This document shows, one piece after another, positions 1 to 13,600 of a stretch of DNA of 64,000 bases. Each line of letters opens with the position of its first letter. The first letter of the stretch is position 1. Position numbers and translations under genes: made by a program. The notes under the pieces were generated by a model that was not told the DNA's origin, searched no databases, and saw only the letters and a list, made by a program, of their open reading frames with translations. The stretch is from Mugil cephalus (Eukaryota > Chordata > Actinopteri > Mugiliformes > Mugilidae): the NCBI RefSeq assembly GCF_022458985.1, contig NC_061779.1, forward strand, positions 18,211,001 through 18,275,000, given 5' to 3'.

Positions 1-603
1 CGACGTTTAATCTGGTAGGAGGAGTGTTATGTTTGGTTGGGCTCCTAATTAGACTTGGTCTGATGCTTCACTGGGGAGCCTCTGACCCGCTAGCTGTCAA
101 ATTACTGCTGCTCTACTTCCATAAAGACTCCACTGGCTATATGAGAACACAGACCCAGTTTTAGAAGAAATCTAATAGGGTGGCTGCTCTAGTCTGGGTT
201 AATTTTTGGTAACCTATAATTGACGGAGTAGGCTCTTTTCCCTGTGGTCCAAAATATAGATTGATAATGGCAGACAAATGGCTTGGCTCTAAAATATCAG
301 AATAGATAAATGAGATGCATTTAGTTCAGCCCAAAATGAGGAGTGACAGCAGGTCCTGTTAGCTCTGAATTTAGCAACTATGTAAGAGGCAACGTTTCAA
401 CTTTTATTAAATTATTTCGCAGACGACAATGTAATTTTGTAATTAGCAAGAGTGGTTTTGGAAATGACTCATGCTCTGTGATGAATGGACGCCATCTGCT
501 TGGACATGTTCTTCATCTTTCCAACACAAGGGGGCAGAAATATGTATGGGGAGGGGAAGGGTGGGGGGGGGGGATGAGAAATAGGTGCTAAGGGGTACAG
601 TAC
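1..603 (-). other. celf2: celf2 intron (partial)
   Basis: This is intron sequence downstream of the last celf2 exon in the window. I looked on the minus strand for the next expected CELF exon, which encodes the end of RRM2, and did not find it, so it lies beyond the left edge. The only notable content is a G-rich run at about 548-573. It reads as a C-rich pyrimidine tract in the celf2 transcript, just after the donor site. Confidence 0.7.
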
Positions 604-683
604 CTCCATAGTTTGAGAGTGATGCATGGTTTTGATTGCATTCTGTGCCATTGCCCTGGTAGCAAATGTGACAAACGCACAGC
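604..683 (-). CDS. celf2: celf2 coding exon, RRM2 second half (80 nt)
   Basis: The exon encodes [20 protein letters not shown] and continues to TME before a GT donor. The acceptor is CTACAG at 684-689. GCAFVTFA is the RNP1 motif of RRM2. Phase 1 entry joins with the 135-nt exon to give Gly-Cys-Ala. Skipping this 80-nt exon would shift the frame. It is flanked on both sides by C-rich tracts in the sense strand. Confidence 0.95.
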
Positions 684-3600
684 CTGTAGGGGGGGAACAA
701 TAGGAGAGGGGGGGAGGAGGGGGGAGGGACAAGAAGAAACAAAACAAGACAAAAGGTTTGGACAACTCGTTATGAACCCCCAAAAAAGACATTACAGTAC
801 AAAGAATGGCAACTCCCAAGCACACAGAATCACCCTCACTGGTTAGCACACGGAGAAAGAACACAACAAGGAGAACAGTAACACATGTCACATGAGCACA
901 GTGATTGACGGATTAAGTTGCCACCCAGAGAGGCTCGACTACGTGGTGTCATGGTGAGACAGTCAATGTGATTATATACACATAAAAATGCACACACACA
1001 TATATATTTATATAGATACTGGAAGGCTAAAAGATCTAAGGCCTGCAAACATCAAAGGCTAACATGGCCATTTTCAGATTTTAGTTGCATACATTTTTTT
1101 TCAAGAAAAATTCATGGCCAACTGTCTTCGGGGGGTTTAATAATTTATTAAAAAAACAACACTGGAGCCCTCGCCGCCTGCTATCTGAGCCTTTATGCAG
1201 CAGAGAGATCCATGTAGGAGATGCAACGACAGGCTAATTTCAGCCTTTGTGGAGTGCGATGAAGGAGGTGGTAAAGGAGGAGCTGAGTCGAGCTGAGCCG
1301 CCTGCCAGCTGAGCCTACGAACACCAGCAGCCAGCGGTTGCCAAGGCAACGGGCCATTGTACCGGACAGCCAGTGCAGTGGCCCTTCACTGTGAGAGATG
1401 TGGAGGCTGAGTGTCACAGTGACGGGAGGATAGACTATGGGGATGGAAAAGGGTGCCACTGGAGGTGAATAGCACTTGATTTGGGAGCAGAAGGGTTGAA
1501 ATGAAGAAGTAGGGAGGGGCCTGTATAAATACTTTATGAGAATATGCACTCGACGGAGCTGAAGGTGGCAGTTGTGAGGCCGAGAACACCGTGCCTACGC
1601 CGAGAGCGCACGTACCTCTGCTCTGACCGTCTGGTCCCCGGAGGATTCGGCACTCTTCGATCTGACCGAAAGACGAGAACATCATCCTGACCTCATTCTC
1701 GCCGTATTTCTTCGAAACCATTCCGATAAAGAGTTTTCTGTCTTCTACCGCTGCGGAAGGATGAAAAGAGAACAGCTATTCAGTTAAAACCAAACGATTA
1801 TGGAGCTATGAAAGCGGCGCTTACATCAGGCGCTAAATCTTGCACCTCTTTTTCTTGTTCGAGCTCCCTCCCCTGTCGCGTTGCCACATTCTTTGCCTCT
1901 CACTCAAAGTGCCAGCTCCTTGTGCAGATCTCTGCAACTTGCAGCACTGTTTTTCCGCACCATCCATTTCTCATTAAACTATATACGCTCCCCACCAGAA
2001 ACTCTGTGCCTGCTATGCTCTTCTCTCATGATTTTTAAAGACTTTAATCCACCTAAATTGTCACACTGTATAGAAATTGCGTATCGCTGTCCCTGAAGCA
2101 AGTCATTCCCAGGCATCCATTTTAGAATTAAATAGAAACATTGTTTGCCCAAGGCTGCGCAAAAAATAAAAAAATAAAAAACTCACACCAAAATCTTCCC
2201 CTTCAAAGTTTTTTCCCCCTCAAAAGACATTACTCTCCATCCTTTCATCCTTTCAGTGTTGTCACCGTGCATTTTAATTTCAAACAAACCCACTTACCAC
2301 TGGTTTTCTCGCTGTCAGCGGGTTTCATCTGGATAGGATGATGCATCTGGGAACAAAAAGGCAGGTTAGTGGTTAATACCGCATCTGTCACCTCTGCAAA
2401 AACATGCAGGTGCTCGTCCTCAATCATCTCTCGTCACGAGAGTCTCGTATCTGCACCCTCATCCTCCCATCTCCGAGCCTTCCTCCTTGCCTCTTGTTTT
2501 GTTCTCGCACTCAAACACCATCATCATCCCTCACCACTGCCAGTTTCAGCAGGAAGCGTCTTCGAGCTGCTGGCAGAGATCAAATTCTCCCATATCCAAT
2601 TTCACTTTCACTTCGCTCCCTGTAGTGTAAACTTGTGACTGAACTTACTGATTCACCCTCTCAACATACTGTTTTTTAATTAGTTTCTTAGAAAAAAAAT
2701 GAGAGGGTTGATAAGGATGCTACTTTGGTTTTGCTTTCAGAATTTCAGCTTTTAAGAGAATGTCTCCATTCGACACTATTCACCATCATAATAAATAAAG
2801 GTGTGGCCAGTCTGAGCTATGAAATGTGATGTTTCTTCTGCTGTAGGATCTGTCAGTTCATGCCATTTAATGGACACTCTTGTTCACAGAGACTCGGGAA
2901 ACTCAAAGTGAATTTAGATTTAGCACATTTTCGTGCCACGTGACGTGAAAGAAGGAACAAATCTAGTCATGAGATGCCCGAGCAGGTTGTACTTATGAAA
3001 AGTGGTGGGTTTGTTTTTGACAAGCACTAAAGAGAAGCAGACAGATGGCCTGCTCAGTATGGGGACTGGCTAGCGTCACTGACCAACGAGAGAGAGGAAC
3101 AGAAGGGAGAGAAAACTGAAAGAGGGAAACAAGCCTTTCCTCTGCCACGCAAACCAAACCCAGTCACCTGCAGTCAGTGCCAGTAACAGTGGGACCTGGG
3201 TTTGGGTTTTCAGAGCCATTAGACCACATTTTATTTGAAACGTCTGGCTGATTGATAGTCGCCTAGTGAAGACAGTTAGGACATTATACCAGGCTCATTT
3301 GTCAACCTGGTTCAATATTTATCTGTAACCTCACTGACAGTGGCTCCTTTTCAATAGAGCGGTCTATGGATTTAATCAACAGCTAAGTTGTTAAGTATAA
3401 ATTTAATTGATTGGGAAAAAAAGTCATTTCAGAAAGACGTATAGAACGAGACGGATTTATCGAGGTTTAACAAACCATTGTACTTTTCCAGTTGACTGAG
3501 CTTTAATCACACGAGATAAATCAGGCTAACAATTATGAGGTCGCGCAGTCTCACCGGGATGTATTTTTAAAATACTTCGACTTGCCCTCTTTAAACCTCT

Positions 3601-4634
3601 AACTTTGGAAAATATAAATGTAGATGTGCATCAATGATTCATGAAGACAAGCATTAATAATTTCTTCCACTTTGTGGTGATCGGGTCCTGTGCCTCTGTG
3701 AATTACCTGCGGCCTGGTCAAGCACTTCACCTGATACCAGCGCGCGCGCGTGCGTGCTGGTGGTGCGTGGTGGTGCGTGGTGCTGTGGTGCTTGCGTGTG
3801 TGTGTGCGTGTGCGCGTGTGCTGGGTCAGCTTATCAATGCAGTGTGTTTAGGTGTGGCCAGGGAGATGTCTCTTGACAGGGGTTCAGTGAACCTAGAGCT
3901 CATTATCGGCCAGTGTACAGCTCACAGTCTGCACCGGGGGATGTAGAGGGACTCAAGTAGCTAAAAGCAACCCATGCTGTACTTACTCACCCCACTTAAG
4001 GTCTTTATGTTGTGCAGTGCATTCTGGGCCTCCAGTGCAGCTTTTCTTGTATAAAAAGTTACAAAACAGCATCCTGCAGAGTGGAAACAGGGACAAAGAA
4101 CGGGAGGGGGGCAGGAGACAAAAAACAACATTAAAACACAGCGCACAGAGACAGTAAATGTAACACGACGGTTGCGGCAGAACAGAGACTCTAAAGGGAT
4201 GTAAATACATTCTCCACATATCACATGTTCGAAACATGTGACAGGATATTCTTAGCGCCGACTGTTAGCGCACACAGAGCGTGTAGGAGCTCGCAGTGAG
4301 GACACGCTAGAGATGAGATAGTTGATAACAGTGACATGGCCGCAAAGTGGGTTGACCACAGGGCTGGATGGCTGTCAGGAGGCAATGATGCACATTCGGC
4401 AGGTCAGTGCGGCCCAGACAAGCCGGGGTGGTAATAAGACGTTGCACGGATAGTAGCCACTGCTGCATTACATAAGAATCCGATCTGAAACATTCAAACT
4501 GTTCACATGCAGGAGGAAAGAATGAAATCTGCAAAAAAAAAAGAGACAAAAGCAGGAGTGAGAGCAAGGAAGAGTATTCATGTGAGTGGAGAGGTGGTGG
4601 GGGAGGGGTTGAAGAAAAGAAGAGCGGGAGGAGG

Positions 4635-4666
<32 letters not shown>

Positions 4667-7600
4667 CCTCTCATCCTTCCGTCCCAGCAGACCGCCAGTG
4701 GCGTTCCAGCCTGTCAGTTTCACTGGGCTGGGGAAGTGGAGCACTGCAGCGTCTCTGACCTACATAGTGTGTATTATTCTGTTACTGGAGCTCCCAGGCC
4801 GCGGGGAGGGCTGTTGAACTCTAATATGCATCGAGCTGCACTCTTCTCTCTCACAACCAGCTGAGCTCTCTCTTCCTCTGCTGCTTAGCCCCGGTCTCTG
4901 ATTTACTGGAGCTAAATAAACCATCCAGAGAGGCGTGATAGTCATCAGATGATTTTTTCATGACCTGCAGTAGACGTGACCTAAAAACTGCTGCGAATCG
5001 GATGGGTCCTCAATAGATCCACGGCGAGGTAAACAAAACCAAAAAATGGAAGCGGGATTATAGCAATTTTTCAACCGACAACTCAAACAAAAGCGAGACT
5101 GGCGACATAAAGGCGGGGCGCGTTGTGTGCCACACAAATAAACATAAGCAAGATATCGGACCACCCTGCTTCGATAAAACTGCCACTACTTCTCCCAGCC
5201 CGAGCGGGTCTACAGGGAAATGAGGACAACGGTGAAACTGATGGGAGTAGGGGTGTCGGCGCAACAAATTCCACTCACACAGACCGAGTGAGCCAAAGAC
5301 TGCTGTGATCAGGCCAGATTATCTATCAGAATACATTAACATTGCATTAACATGTCAATAGGCCATCACAGCTGACACTCCACACAGAACGGGGGAGGAG
5401 CTCTGCTAAAAAAAAAAAAAAAAGGGAGGGGGGGCTTTGAACTCTATAGCTTCGCAAATAAACTGCAGTGCTAGGTGTGTATTTATATAAGCACAATAAG
5501 CACGATGAGGAGTTTTTTGGTTCACCTTTGAACACACACAGGATTATTTGGTGACTTCACACTTGTGTAGACTCGTTAAAAAGTCAGATCATGTGACTTT
5601 TAAGTGCTGGTCTGGTGACAGGGGATGTTGACACACTGACGGCTCTTTCTGACCAAATAGTGAAATGAGGAGCCCTGGGCACTAAATCCAGGTCACTTAC
5701 TGAAATTATATTTATTATTTTTGTGCATGGATGTTAGAAAAGAATATAAGAACACAAGAAAAGCAACCGTTCTCAGGGTTTTGTACGCCCATCCTTTGGC
5801 AAAAAAATAATGAAACAAGAAAAATGGTGGACATACATCACTGTGCGCTTTCTCATTGATTGTCTCTAATAATCATTTCACAGGCTTAATCTGAAGAACA
5901 ACAGTGGACGACAGCGACTGACAATATCAGCCCAATATCTGAGGACGGCTACATCCGGATCAGGACGTCAGGGCAGAGAGAGACCACTGGTGACACAAAA
6001 GTCCAGCATCAAATAAAGTCCCTCTGCATTAAACCCCAATAGTGGATTAGTGCCTTTAGCCATAGTGAGTCATCCAACCATCAGGGGAATTGGAATTCGG
6101 GTGACCCAGGACAGTTACATCAGGCAAAGTGTTACTTTATTCACCTGCAGTTAGTTACAGAAGACTGAGCACTTCCAGTGCCACTTTGCAGCTCTCTGCA
6201 GACATCAGGCTTCCACTTCACTGTCTCCTCTAATTGCAGTCTAAACTGAATCGCTCAACTCGAGCACCATTCCTAAGGTGAGCGCATCGATGGATGTCTT
6301 AATGGAAAATTGCAGTCGAATAACACTTCCTTCATACAATGCTGCTTTTAAACCAGCGTGGCAAAGCAAAATGACAACATATATATAAATATATATATAT
6401 ATAAATAATACAGGCTTATGGAAACTGTGTTGTTTAACCCTGAAACAATAGACCACTGAATCGTCTCATCTGCAAGCACAAACACAGCTGCAGTGCGTGT
6501 GCAGACAAGCGATACTGTGCATAGCCTACGGGGGTTGTGCTGAAATGTGATGGTAGATGATGTGGCAATAAGAGGGTTTGTGCACAGTGCTTGACCACTA
6601 AAAGCCAGCCAAATATAGGTAGAGGGCAAAAGTGGTCATAAAAGATTCCTGTCAATCTGGGCACATAACCCAGTGCAACAGTTTATTGGTATATTATTGT
6701 AACTATAAATTGAATTTGATAAAAAATTTACACAAAATGTTTAATATTTAATGATAACAGGACAGCATCTGTACAAAATAATAAACAGATGAATGTGTAT
6801 TTTATGGAGAGAAAAAACACTATATATATTTAAATGATCCAAATCTAAATTGTACTGATCTCTGCAGCATGGTAAGAAGCGGCTTTATGACTTGGCCGTA
6901 CCTTTGCTCTGAGGGGGATTCTGAGTACGATCACGGAGGATGTTGATCTGGTGCACAGCTCCGAAGGGCTCAAAAAGCTCTTTTAGTTCTGTTTCTGACC
7001 AGGAACGTGGAATCTGTCCCACAAACATCTTGATGGAGTCTGGGTCTGGCTGGTCCAAGTGTTCCAGCGACCCGTTCATCTTGCTGCCGTTGCTAAAAAA
7101 AAAACAAAACAAAATGAAGAAGCTGCAATTAGTATACTGGGCTGCAATCAAAAATTATTTCTCAAGTTCATTCCTATCCATTTATTTAAGTTGAATATGG
7201 TCACAATAGCAAAAGATTAATGGTAATAAATGTCTATCAAAATTTACACAACACAGAGACATGGTTCAGTTTTATTTGGTCATAAAAACATCAGCATATT
7301 CCCAGTTACAAAAAAGTACACACAAATATGCTTGTATGAGGATTTGCATCAGATCAACTTAACTCACCCCCCAAACCGCTGGTGCTTATTCCACAATCAA
7401 CACTCACTAATATTCTTCATGCTGAGCTGAACTTCGTGTGTTAAAGCTCCCTGACACACAATGAGTCATCCAAATTCTGTCACAACTAACCACTTTTTTT
7501 TTGCTTACTTCATGTGCAGTAACAAAGTTTAGATGGCACCACTTCTCATTTAATGAGGCACATCTGTGCAGTTTCTCTGAAAAGCACATGACAAACCAAA

Positions 7601-10600
7601 TGAAGATCTTCCATGATATAAGGTCAGAATGTGTTGCAACATTTTCTGTACACGAATACCTAAAATACCAAAAACCTCTACTTAACTATTATAAATACAG
7701 CTTTACTATTATTTACAATTTGCTGCTGTGAAACCACTGATAAACATATACAGAGACAAGGCTTTAATTGTTTGTAAAAGTGCATTAATGTTTTCTTGTT
7801 TCTGAAATTCTTATCAAGAAGTCAGTGTTTTTACAGTGTGACCAACTAATGTGTACATTCAAGTAGATGTTGTAACAACATAAAGCTTACAAAGATAGAT
7901 GTGCGACACTCCTGAACTGCACGGTCAACAACATTCATGGGTCTGTGAGGGCTGGGCATTAGTATAGTAATGGTGGAGAAGAGTGAAACACTAAATCGTG
8001 CCAGTGCTGTTGTGGCCAGCCTCAGGGACAGAGAATCAATACCCAGCAGTGTACCTACCACTACAGCACCTTTGTCTGACACACACACACACAAAATCAA
8101 CTGCACAAACATTTCCTGACTGTGGGAGAAGCGTTGGAAACTAGGAATGAGGCTCGAGCAGCAGATGTAGCGAGACAGAGAGGTCATGTTAAACACACTC
8201 CATCTTCCCGTGCACGCTGGAATAAATACTACGGAGGGTGAAGATGGAAACGTCAAAACTATGATATAGAAATGGTATTAGTCTTGTAGGTAAAATGATT
8301 GACAAAATATATGTATTAAAAACTATTTTACACACAGACCTTTGGACACGAGCCATCCATCTCTTACAAATTGAGCCCAGCCGTTCTGCAGAAACACCAA
8401 ACTCCTTGAGGGACTTAAATGACATGCTAACAAATCACACTTCAGTTATTTGTCGTCTGAAATCCAACTCCACGCACCGGTGTGATCAGTTTTTTTTCCC
8501 CCCGAAGGCTTTCAATACATTCGATGATGACATATAAACAGGAAAAAAAAAAAGCTCCAGTGAAACAAAAGCCTCTCTCCACCAAAGAGGGGTGAGTGCC
8601 CCCCTCCCACCAGCTTGTAACAGCTACACAAAAACAGCACTGCAGAGCTCTAAACCTCCAAGAATCGCTGGTTAGCAGACAGAGATTTTGCGGTGCATCT
8701 CCTCCTCAGGCGCTTTGGCGATGGTACAGAGAGTAACCTACAGCTTCTTCACCACAGCGGGGGAACAATCACATATTGTTCCCCCATGCTGGAGAACACT
8801 ATTCACCGTTCCCCTGCCGCACAATGGGCCAAGTCAGAGAGATGCTTTGGAACACATCGAAGACTACGTCTGCTAAGGCCACAGCGCTGCTGTGTGACAC
8901 CATTTATCCAGTTTCGCCCGTGGCACTCGGGCGCCATTTTCCTGAGGGCCCTTTGATTGAATCTCGCATTAGACTGAGCAAACCTCACCTCACAAAAACT
9001 GGATTTGTGTCAGAGCGCTGAAAAACATGAAGGCTCCCCTTTGAGACAGTGTTTCCTTTACATTCGCTGCTCTCCCAGCTGCGCATAGACTCCTCAGCTC
9101 AAAGGACGGTTTAAGAGGTATCTGACTGCAGTAACACAATCTTCGGCCATGCTAATTCACTTGCCCATTTTTAACTTCATGTCATAAAAATACATGTTTT
9201 ACATGTGTATTATTCAAGGAATTTGTATAATGCAAGTAATAAAAACTACTGACGGAAGTGTACAAATAGTAAAGCACTGTCATACTGAAATCTGAGCTGA
9301 ACACTGCAACTGAAACAGAAACCAGAGAGAGGAGGATGTTTAAAATGGAAGACAATACTGGTTAAGGAAGAACCTCAGATTAAAAAGCACCTGAGCTGCC
9401 AAGCTAGCTCAAAAAAATACTTTTTGGGGAAGCAATAAGCTGTGGTTGGTTCTGCTAACTCAAACACCAGAGGATGGCTCTGGCTCTCCACAACAATCAG
9501 AATTTACCAGTAACGAGTATCCACCAGTAATGTTGAGCGGTTAACATGACAACATGTTACATAATCTCAGCAGTGTTATTGTGCAAAGAAGAAGTCGCCA
9601 GTGTACACCTTAAACAACACGCGCTCACCGGTTTCACTAGAAATGAGTTTCAGTGCAATCCGTGGGCTCCGAGTTGAATGAGGTTGAAGAAACTGATAAA
9701 TTTCATGAAGGGACACGATTGCTGGACTTAACACAATGTAGCATGCGATCAATGCTAATCGGTACAGTTTAAAAGCTCGAGGAGTAAAAAAAAATATATT
9801 TTTGTAAAATTTTCTTAGTTATCCGAGTGAACCAATGGAGGAGCCATGTTTATCCTCCTCGCTGCTTTACAGATAAATTGTGTTTTTTTTTATTATATAA
9901 TAATTATTATTATCTGACTGTTGAAATAAAACCAACAGCAAACAACATCATCTGATTCGCCATCATTTCTTTACTCGATCACATCCTCCTAACCCTGGCA
10001 CTTTATAAAAATACTATAATTGATTCTGTCAGTAACCCACAGCGCGGTTCCCTGCACCACCTGCCAGAGTGTACCCCGACAGTAGTGATGAAGTCTTTCG
10101 CTGAGCCTCCACAAACAGCCCTGCGATGTGGCAGCTCATCGTGCCCCAAGACGTCCCGAAGCAGCTGACAAGTCATCCAAAGCCGAAGCCGCGGCAGTCG
10201 CATGCTTCCTGCTGCACCACCCATAAAAACTGTGTGATTTATCTGGACCATGTGTCCGTCCTGTTGGTGAGCTCTGACCGCACAAGTATGCCAGCGACAC
10301 CTCTGCTGTGCCCGTAATAGAAAGCTGGCCAATTTGCCCGGTTATGCGCACGATTTTGAAAGCTCAGCTTTGTGCGTTTGGACATTACTCATCACTGAAC
10401 CATCAGGGGTTCACAGCAACAACACATGTCACATGATGTTGTAGAGTTACTAGAAATGTGACTTCATAATTACTGGCTCTCCATTAATGTTTCACTGCAC
10501 TTTCAATGTCAATTAAATTGGACAATGTTCGTCTGATTAAAATATTAATTTAACATGTTAGGGTCACGTTACAAATAGCGATGAGTCTTTTCTGATTTTG

Positions 10601-13600
10601 AGTAATTGCCTAAACTTGCTACTTTGCCTTGGGCTGTTTTAGCAGTGGGGGGTAGAAGAGGGTTGACATGGATACATATAATGCTTTGGAGAAACGACGA
10701 AAATCCGTTGACCAAAATAGCTGCTGCTACTGATATCGTCAAAAAATCCAAGAGTTGTTCTGTTTTTTTCCCCCTTGTCCTCATCAGCTGATTCAAATAA
10801 ACACAGAATACCTCTAAAGCCTTGCTAAAATCTCTGGCAGCCGTCAAATACAACATAAAGGCCACTCTCTTCTGGCTCCATCTATTTTCTGTACAACTAC
10901 AAAAAGAGGCTGAACAGTCTTTGACGGGTTGAATAGGGTTTCATGAGCTTAGGATAAAAATATCCTCCTGACAGGCTTGAAGTTGCAACTTAAACACGGG
11001 CAAAAGAAAACAGGAGCCAGGTTTACAAATGCGACGACGACTGCTGAAGGACCCTTGAGCAAGACTTGCTGTGACTTGAGGTTTGGAAAAAACAAATGAC
11101 AACCGAGGATTGATGTTGCCTCGGGCCAGAAAGCAGAAACAGGAGGACTCTGTGTTATTTCATTTACATACCAAATGGTCGACCTAATCAGCGCATGGTG
11201 GCTCTGATGAGGAATTATTAAGATATTTTCCCCCTGCGCATTAACTCCAATTCAGCACAAAATGGCCTGATTTCATTGTTGCATTTTCTCTGATGAAGAC
11301 AGACATGTTCAATCAGCCTCTGAATGGGCCGCGTGTTAACAGACGGCCAGCATCTGATGACAAGGCCCGCCCCATTAGCTACATTATCACACCGAGCGTC
11401 CCTGGCGGTTATGGATGACGCTGCTAAAGTAAAGCAATACTCAGACATCTAACTAAATAAACTCTGCTCACACCTCTGCTGCTGCGAGCACAAATTTGAA
11501 TATTTAGGTGGCGCCCTGCATCATCAATGCATCTCAAATGAAGAGAAAACAGGCGACTAAAAGCAGCAATTACACTTGATTACTTTGACTGAATGTGCTT
11601 GCCTTAGCGACTTACTCAGTCATCCATTACCCTCACCTGTTATAGAAAACGGAACATCTTTAATTAATACTAAACTCCCATTTGCTAAACACCTTTTTTT
11701 TTTTGTCGTTTATGCCTACAATACCGCACATCTCTCTATGTCTGTGCCATCATTCACAGCTTACTATATGATAGACTGTATTTTATTTTTAAAAGAGGGT
11801 CTCCTGTCATCAAGTCCAATCAATCTAATCCGCTTGTCCACTCAAAACATGCTTTCCCCCCCAACCAAGTATCTGCTGATTCCACTTCATGTCACACACA
11901 GTTTTATAGGCACAGTGAATGCATCTGGCCTTACGTAATCTTGTCCCTCAATATCTTGTGTTTGCGAAGCTTGCAGGAGAATTTGCTCAACCTTCGATCA
12001 CACCACCCAGCGCTGGAGATAGACCAAATGATTATGAGAGTTTCAAGGCTGTGCATGTACAGTAGCTCCAGGGCAGTGAGTCCTGCAGTCACCGTGTGCC
12101 AAGCTAGCAGCAGGCGCAGAGAAGCAGGTGACAGCCCAGATCAGAGCCCTCCTTCCTTTGGCCTTTAACATCTGGCTGCATGGCACTCGCCCATCGCTGT
12201 CATCAGCCCCCACAGAGTCGAGAGAGAAGAGAACATCTGGGCAGACCGGCCCCCCAGACCCACTGCCAAGATCCTATACTTCACACAGATCAACAGCTCC
12301 CTGGCCACAACAAAAGGGATCAACATGACATGCAGCTTACTGACATAACACTATGGCTGCGTCGGCTGCCAAAGAATCACGCTTAAGCCAGATAGTCGCT
12401 CTCACTGTCAACAATCAAAGGGATAAATCAATCAAATACCGCTCACCCAGGACCTAATCACCACCTGGCAGTATTCAAGTTCCACAACCGATTATGGTCA
12501 TCAGAGGTGGAAAACGAAAAACAAAAAAAAAAAAAAAAAAATACCTCACCATCAATAGTAATATTTGAAACCCATTAATTTACATGCAGGGATTCATATT
12601 CAAAAGGTAAGAATACAAGTTGTGTTCATTTTAACTTAATTGGCCGTTTTACCTCAATTAAATCAACTAATTGTCACTTGGAAGGGACACTCAATTCACA
12701 AGATTACACCTCTACTTGTTTGCATGTACAACCAACTGGGCTGCATGTAAAGATTTGCAGTTTCCTGGCACAAGATCAGAAACTCATACCATCCACTCTG
12801 GGTTAATGACAAAACCTGAAAGCTTTTCAAACTACACACTTTGTAGAATGGCTGTTTGACTGTGCCATAAAATCAAGAGCCCACACCAACTTAACAGCAA
12901 AACAGAGAGAGCACGGCAGAAAGTGTAAACGCTCATATTTTAAACAGTCTCACAAAAAGCGGGCTATGCTTTTTGGACATGTTTTTGTCAAACAGGATTA
13001 GCAGATGTTATGTAGACAGAACATGGGGTTGATATATACCTTTGTGCTTGGTGAATGTCTTGCCCCCACTTGTTTACACGCCCTGTCACAAGATTTCCAT
13101 TAATGGCTCAATAATGTAGCAAACCACGTGTTTTCTGGCGTTAAGCAAGCACTCCGCGACCAACATGGACGGAGGCCCCGAGCTAACCACGTTAGCCTGC
13201 TAGCAGAGACGCGGGGAGGCAATGAGCATGCGCCAAGCCCGTGGCTGTCCTGCCTACAAACAAGGTCCGCCTGAGTCGACGTCGAGTTTCACCAGGCGAA
13301 ACTGAAACACACACTACACACAACTTGACAATGACATTTAATATTAACAAACTTAACCTTAATGACAAGTTTCCCCCGTTGAAAGCACTCCCTTTTCAAA
13401 CCGTGACAACCAAAAAGGTTCACTACCCACCGTTAAGGTCGAGTACACTTCAACTAAAACTTGTTCAGTTGTAACAACTGTAAAACGCCCAACAAGAACT
13501 TGGCTTGGAGACGTACGGCGACACACTGAGACGCCGCTTCAGAAAAGCTGGTCGAAGATTTATGTTTTTCTGGACCGATACCGAAACGTGTGATCTCCGG

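Noticed and set aside
469-891. Minus-strand 140-codon frame at the left edge
   Set aside because: Only 604-683 is coding (the celf2 RRM2 exon). The rest is intron read through, with low-complexity pyrimidine sequence.
3739-3830. GT-rich stretch as a CELF2 self-regulatory binding site
   Set aside because: celf2 is transcribed from the minus strand, so the pre-mRNA carries CA-rich, not GU-rich, sequence here.
9882-9914. TTATTATA-rich patch as a TATA promoter or origin
   Set aside because: It is a simple AT-rich tract within a celf2 intron with no transcription start evidence or other origin features.
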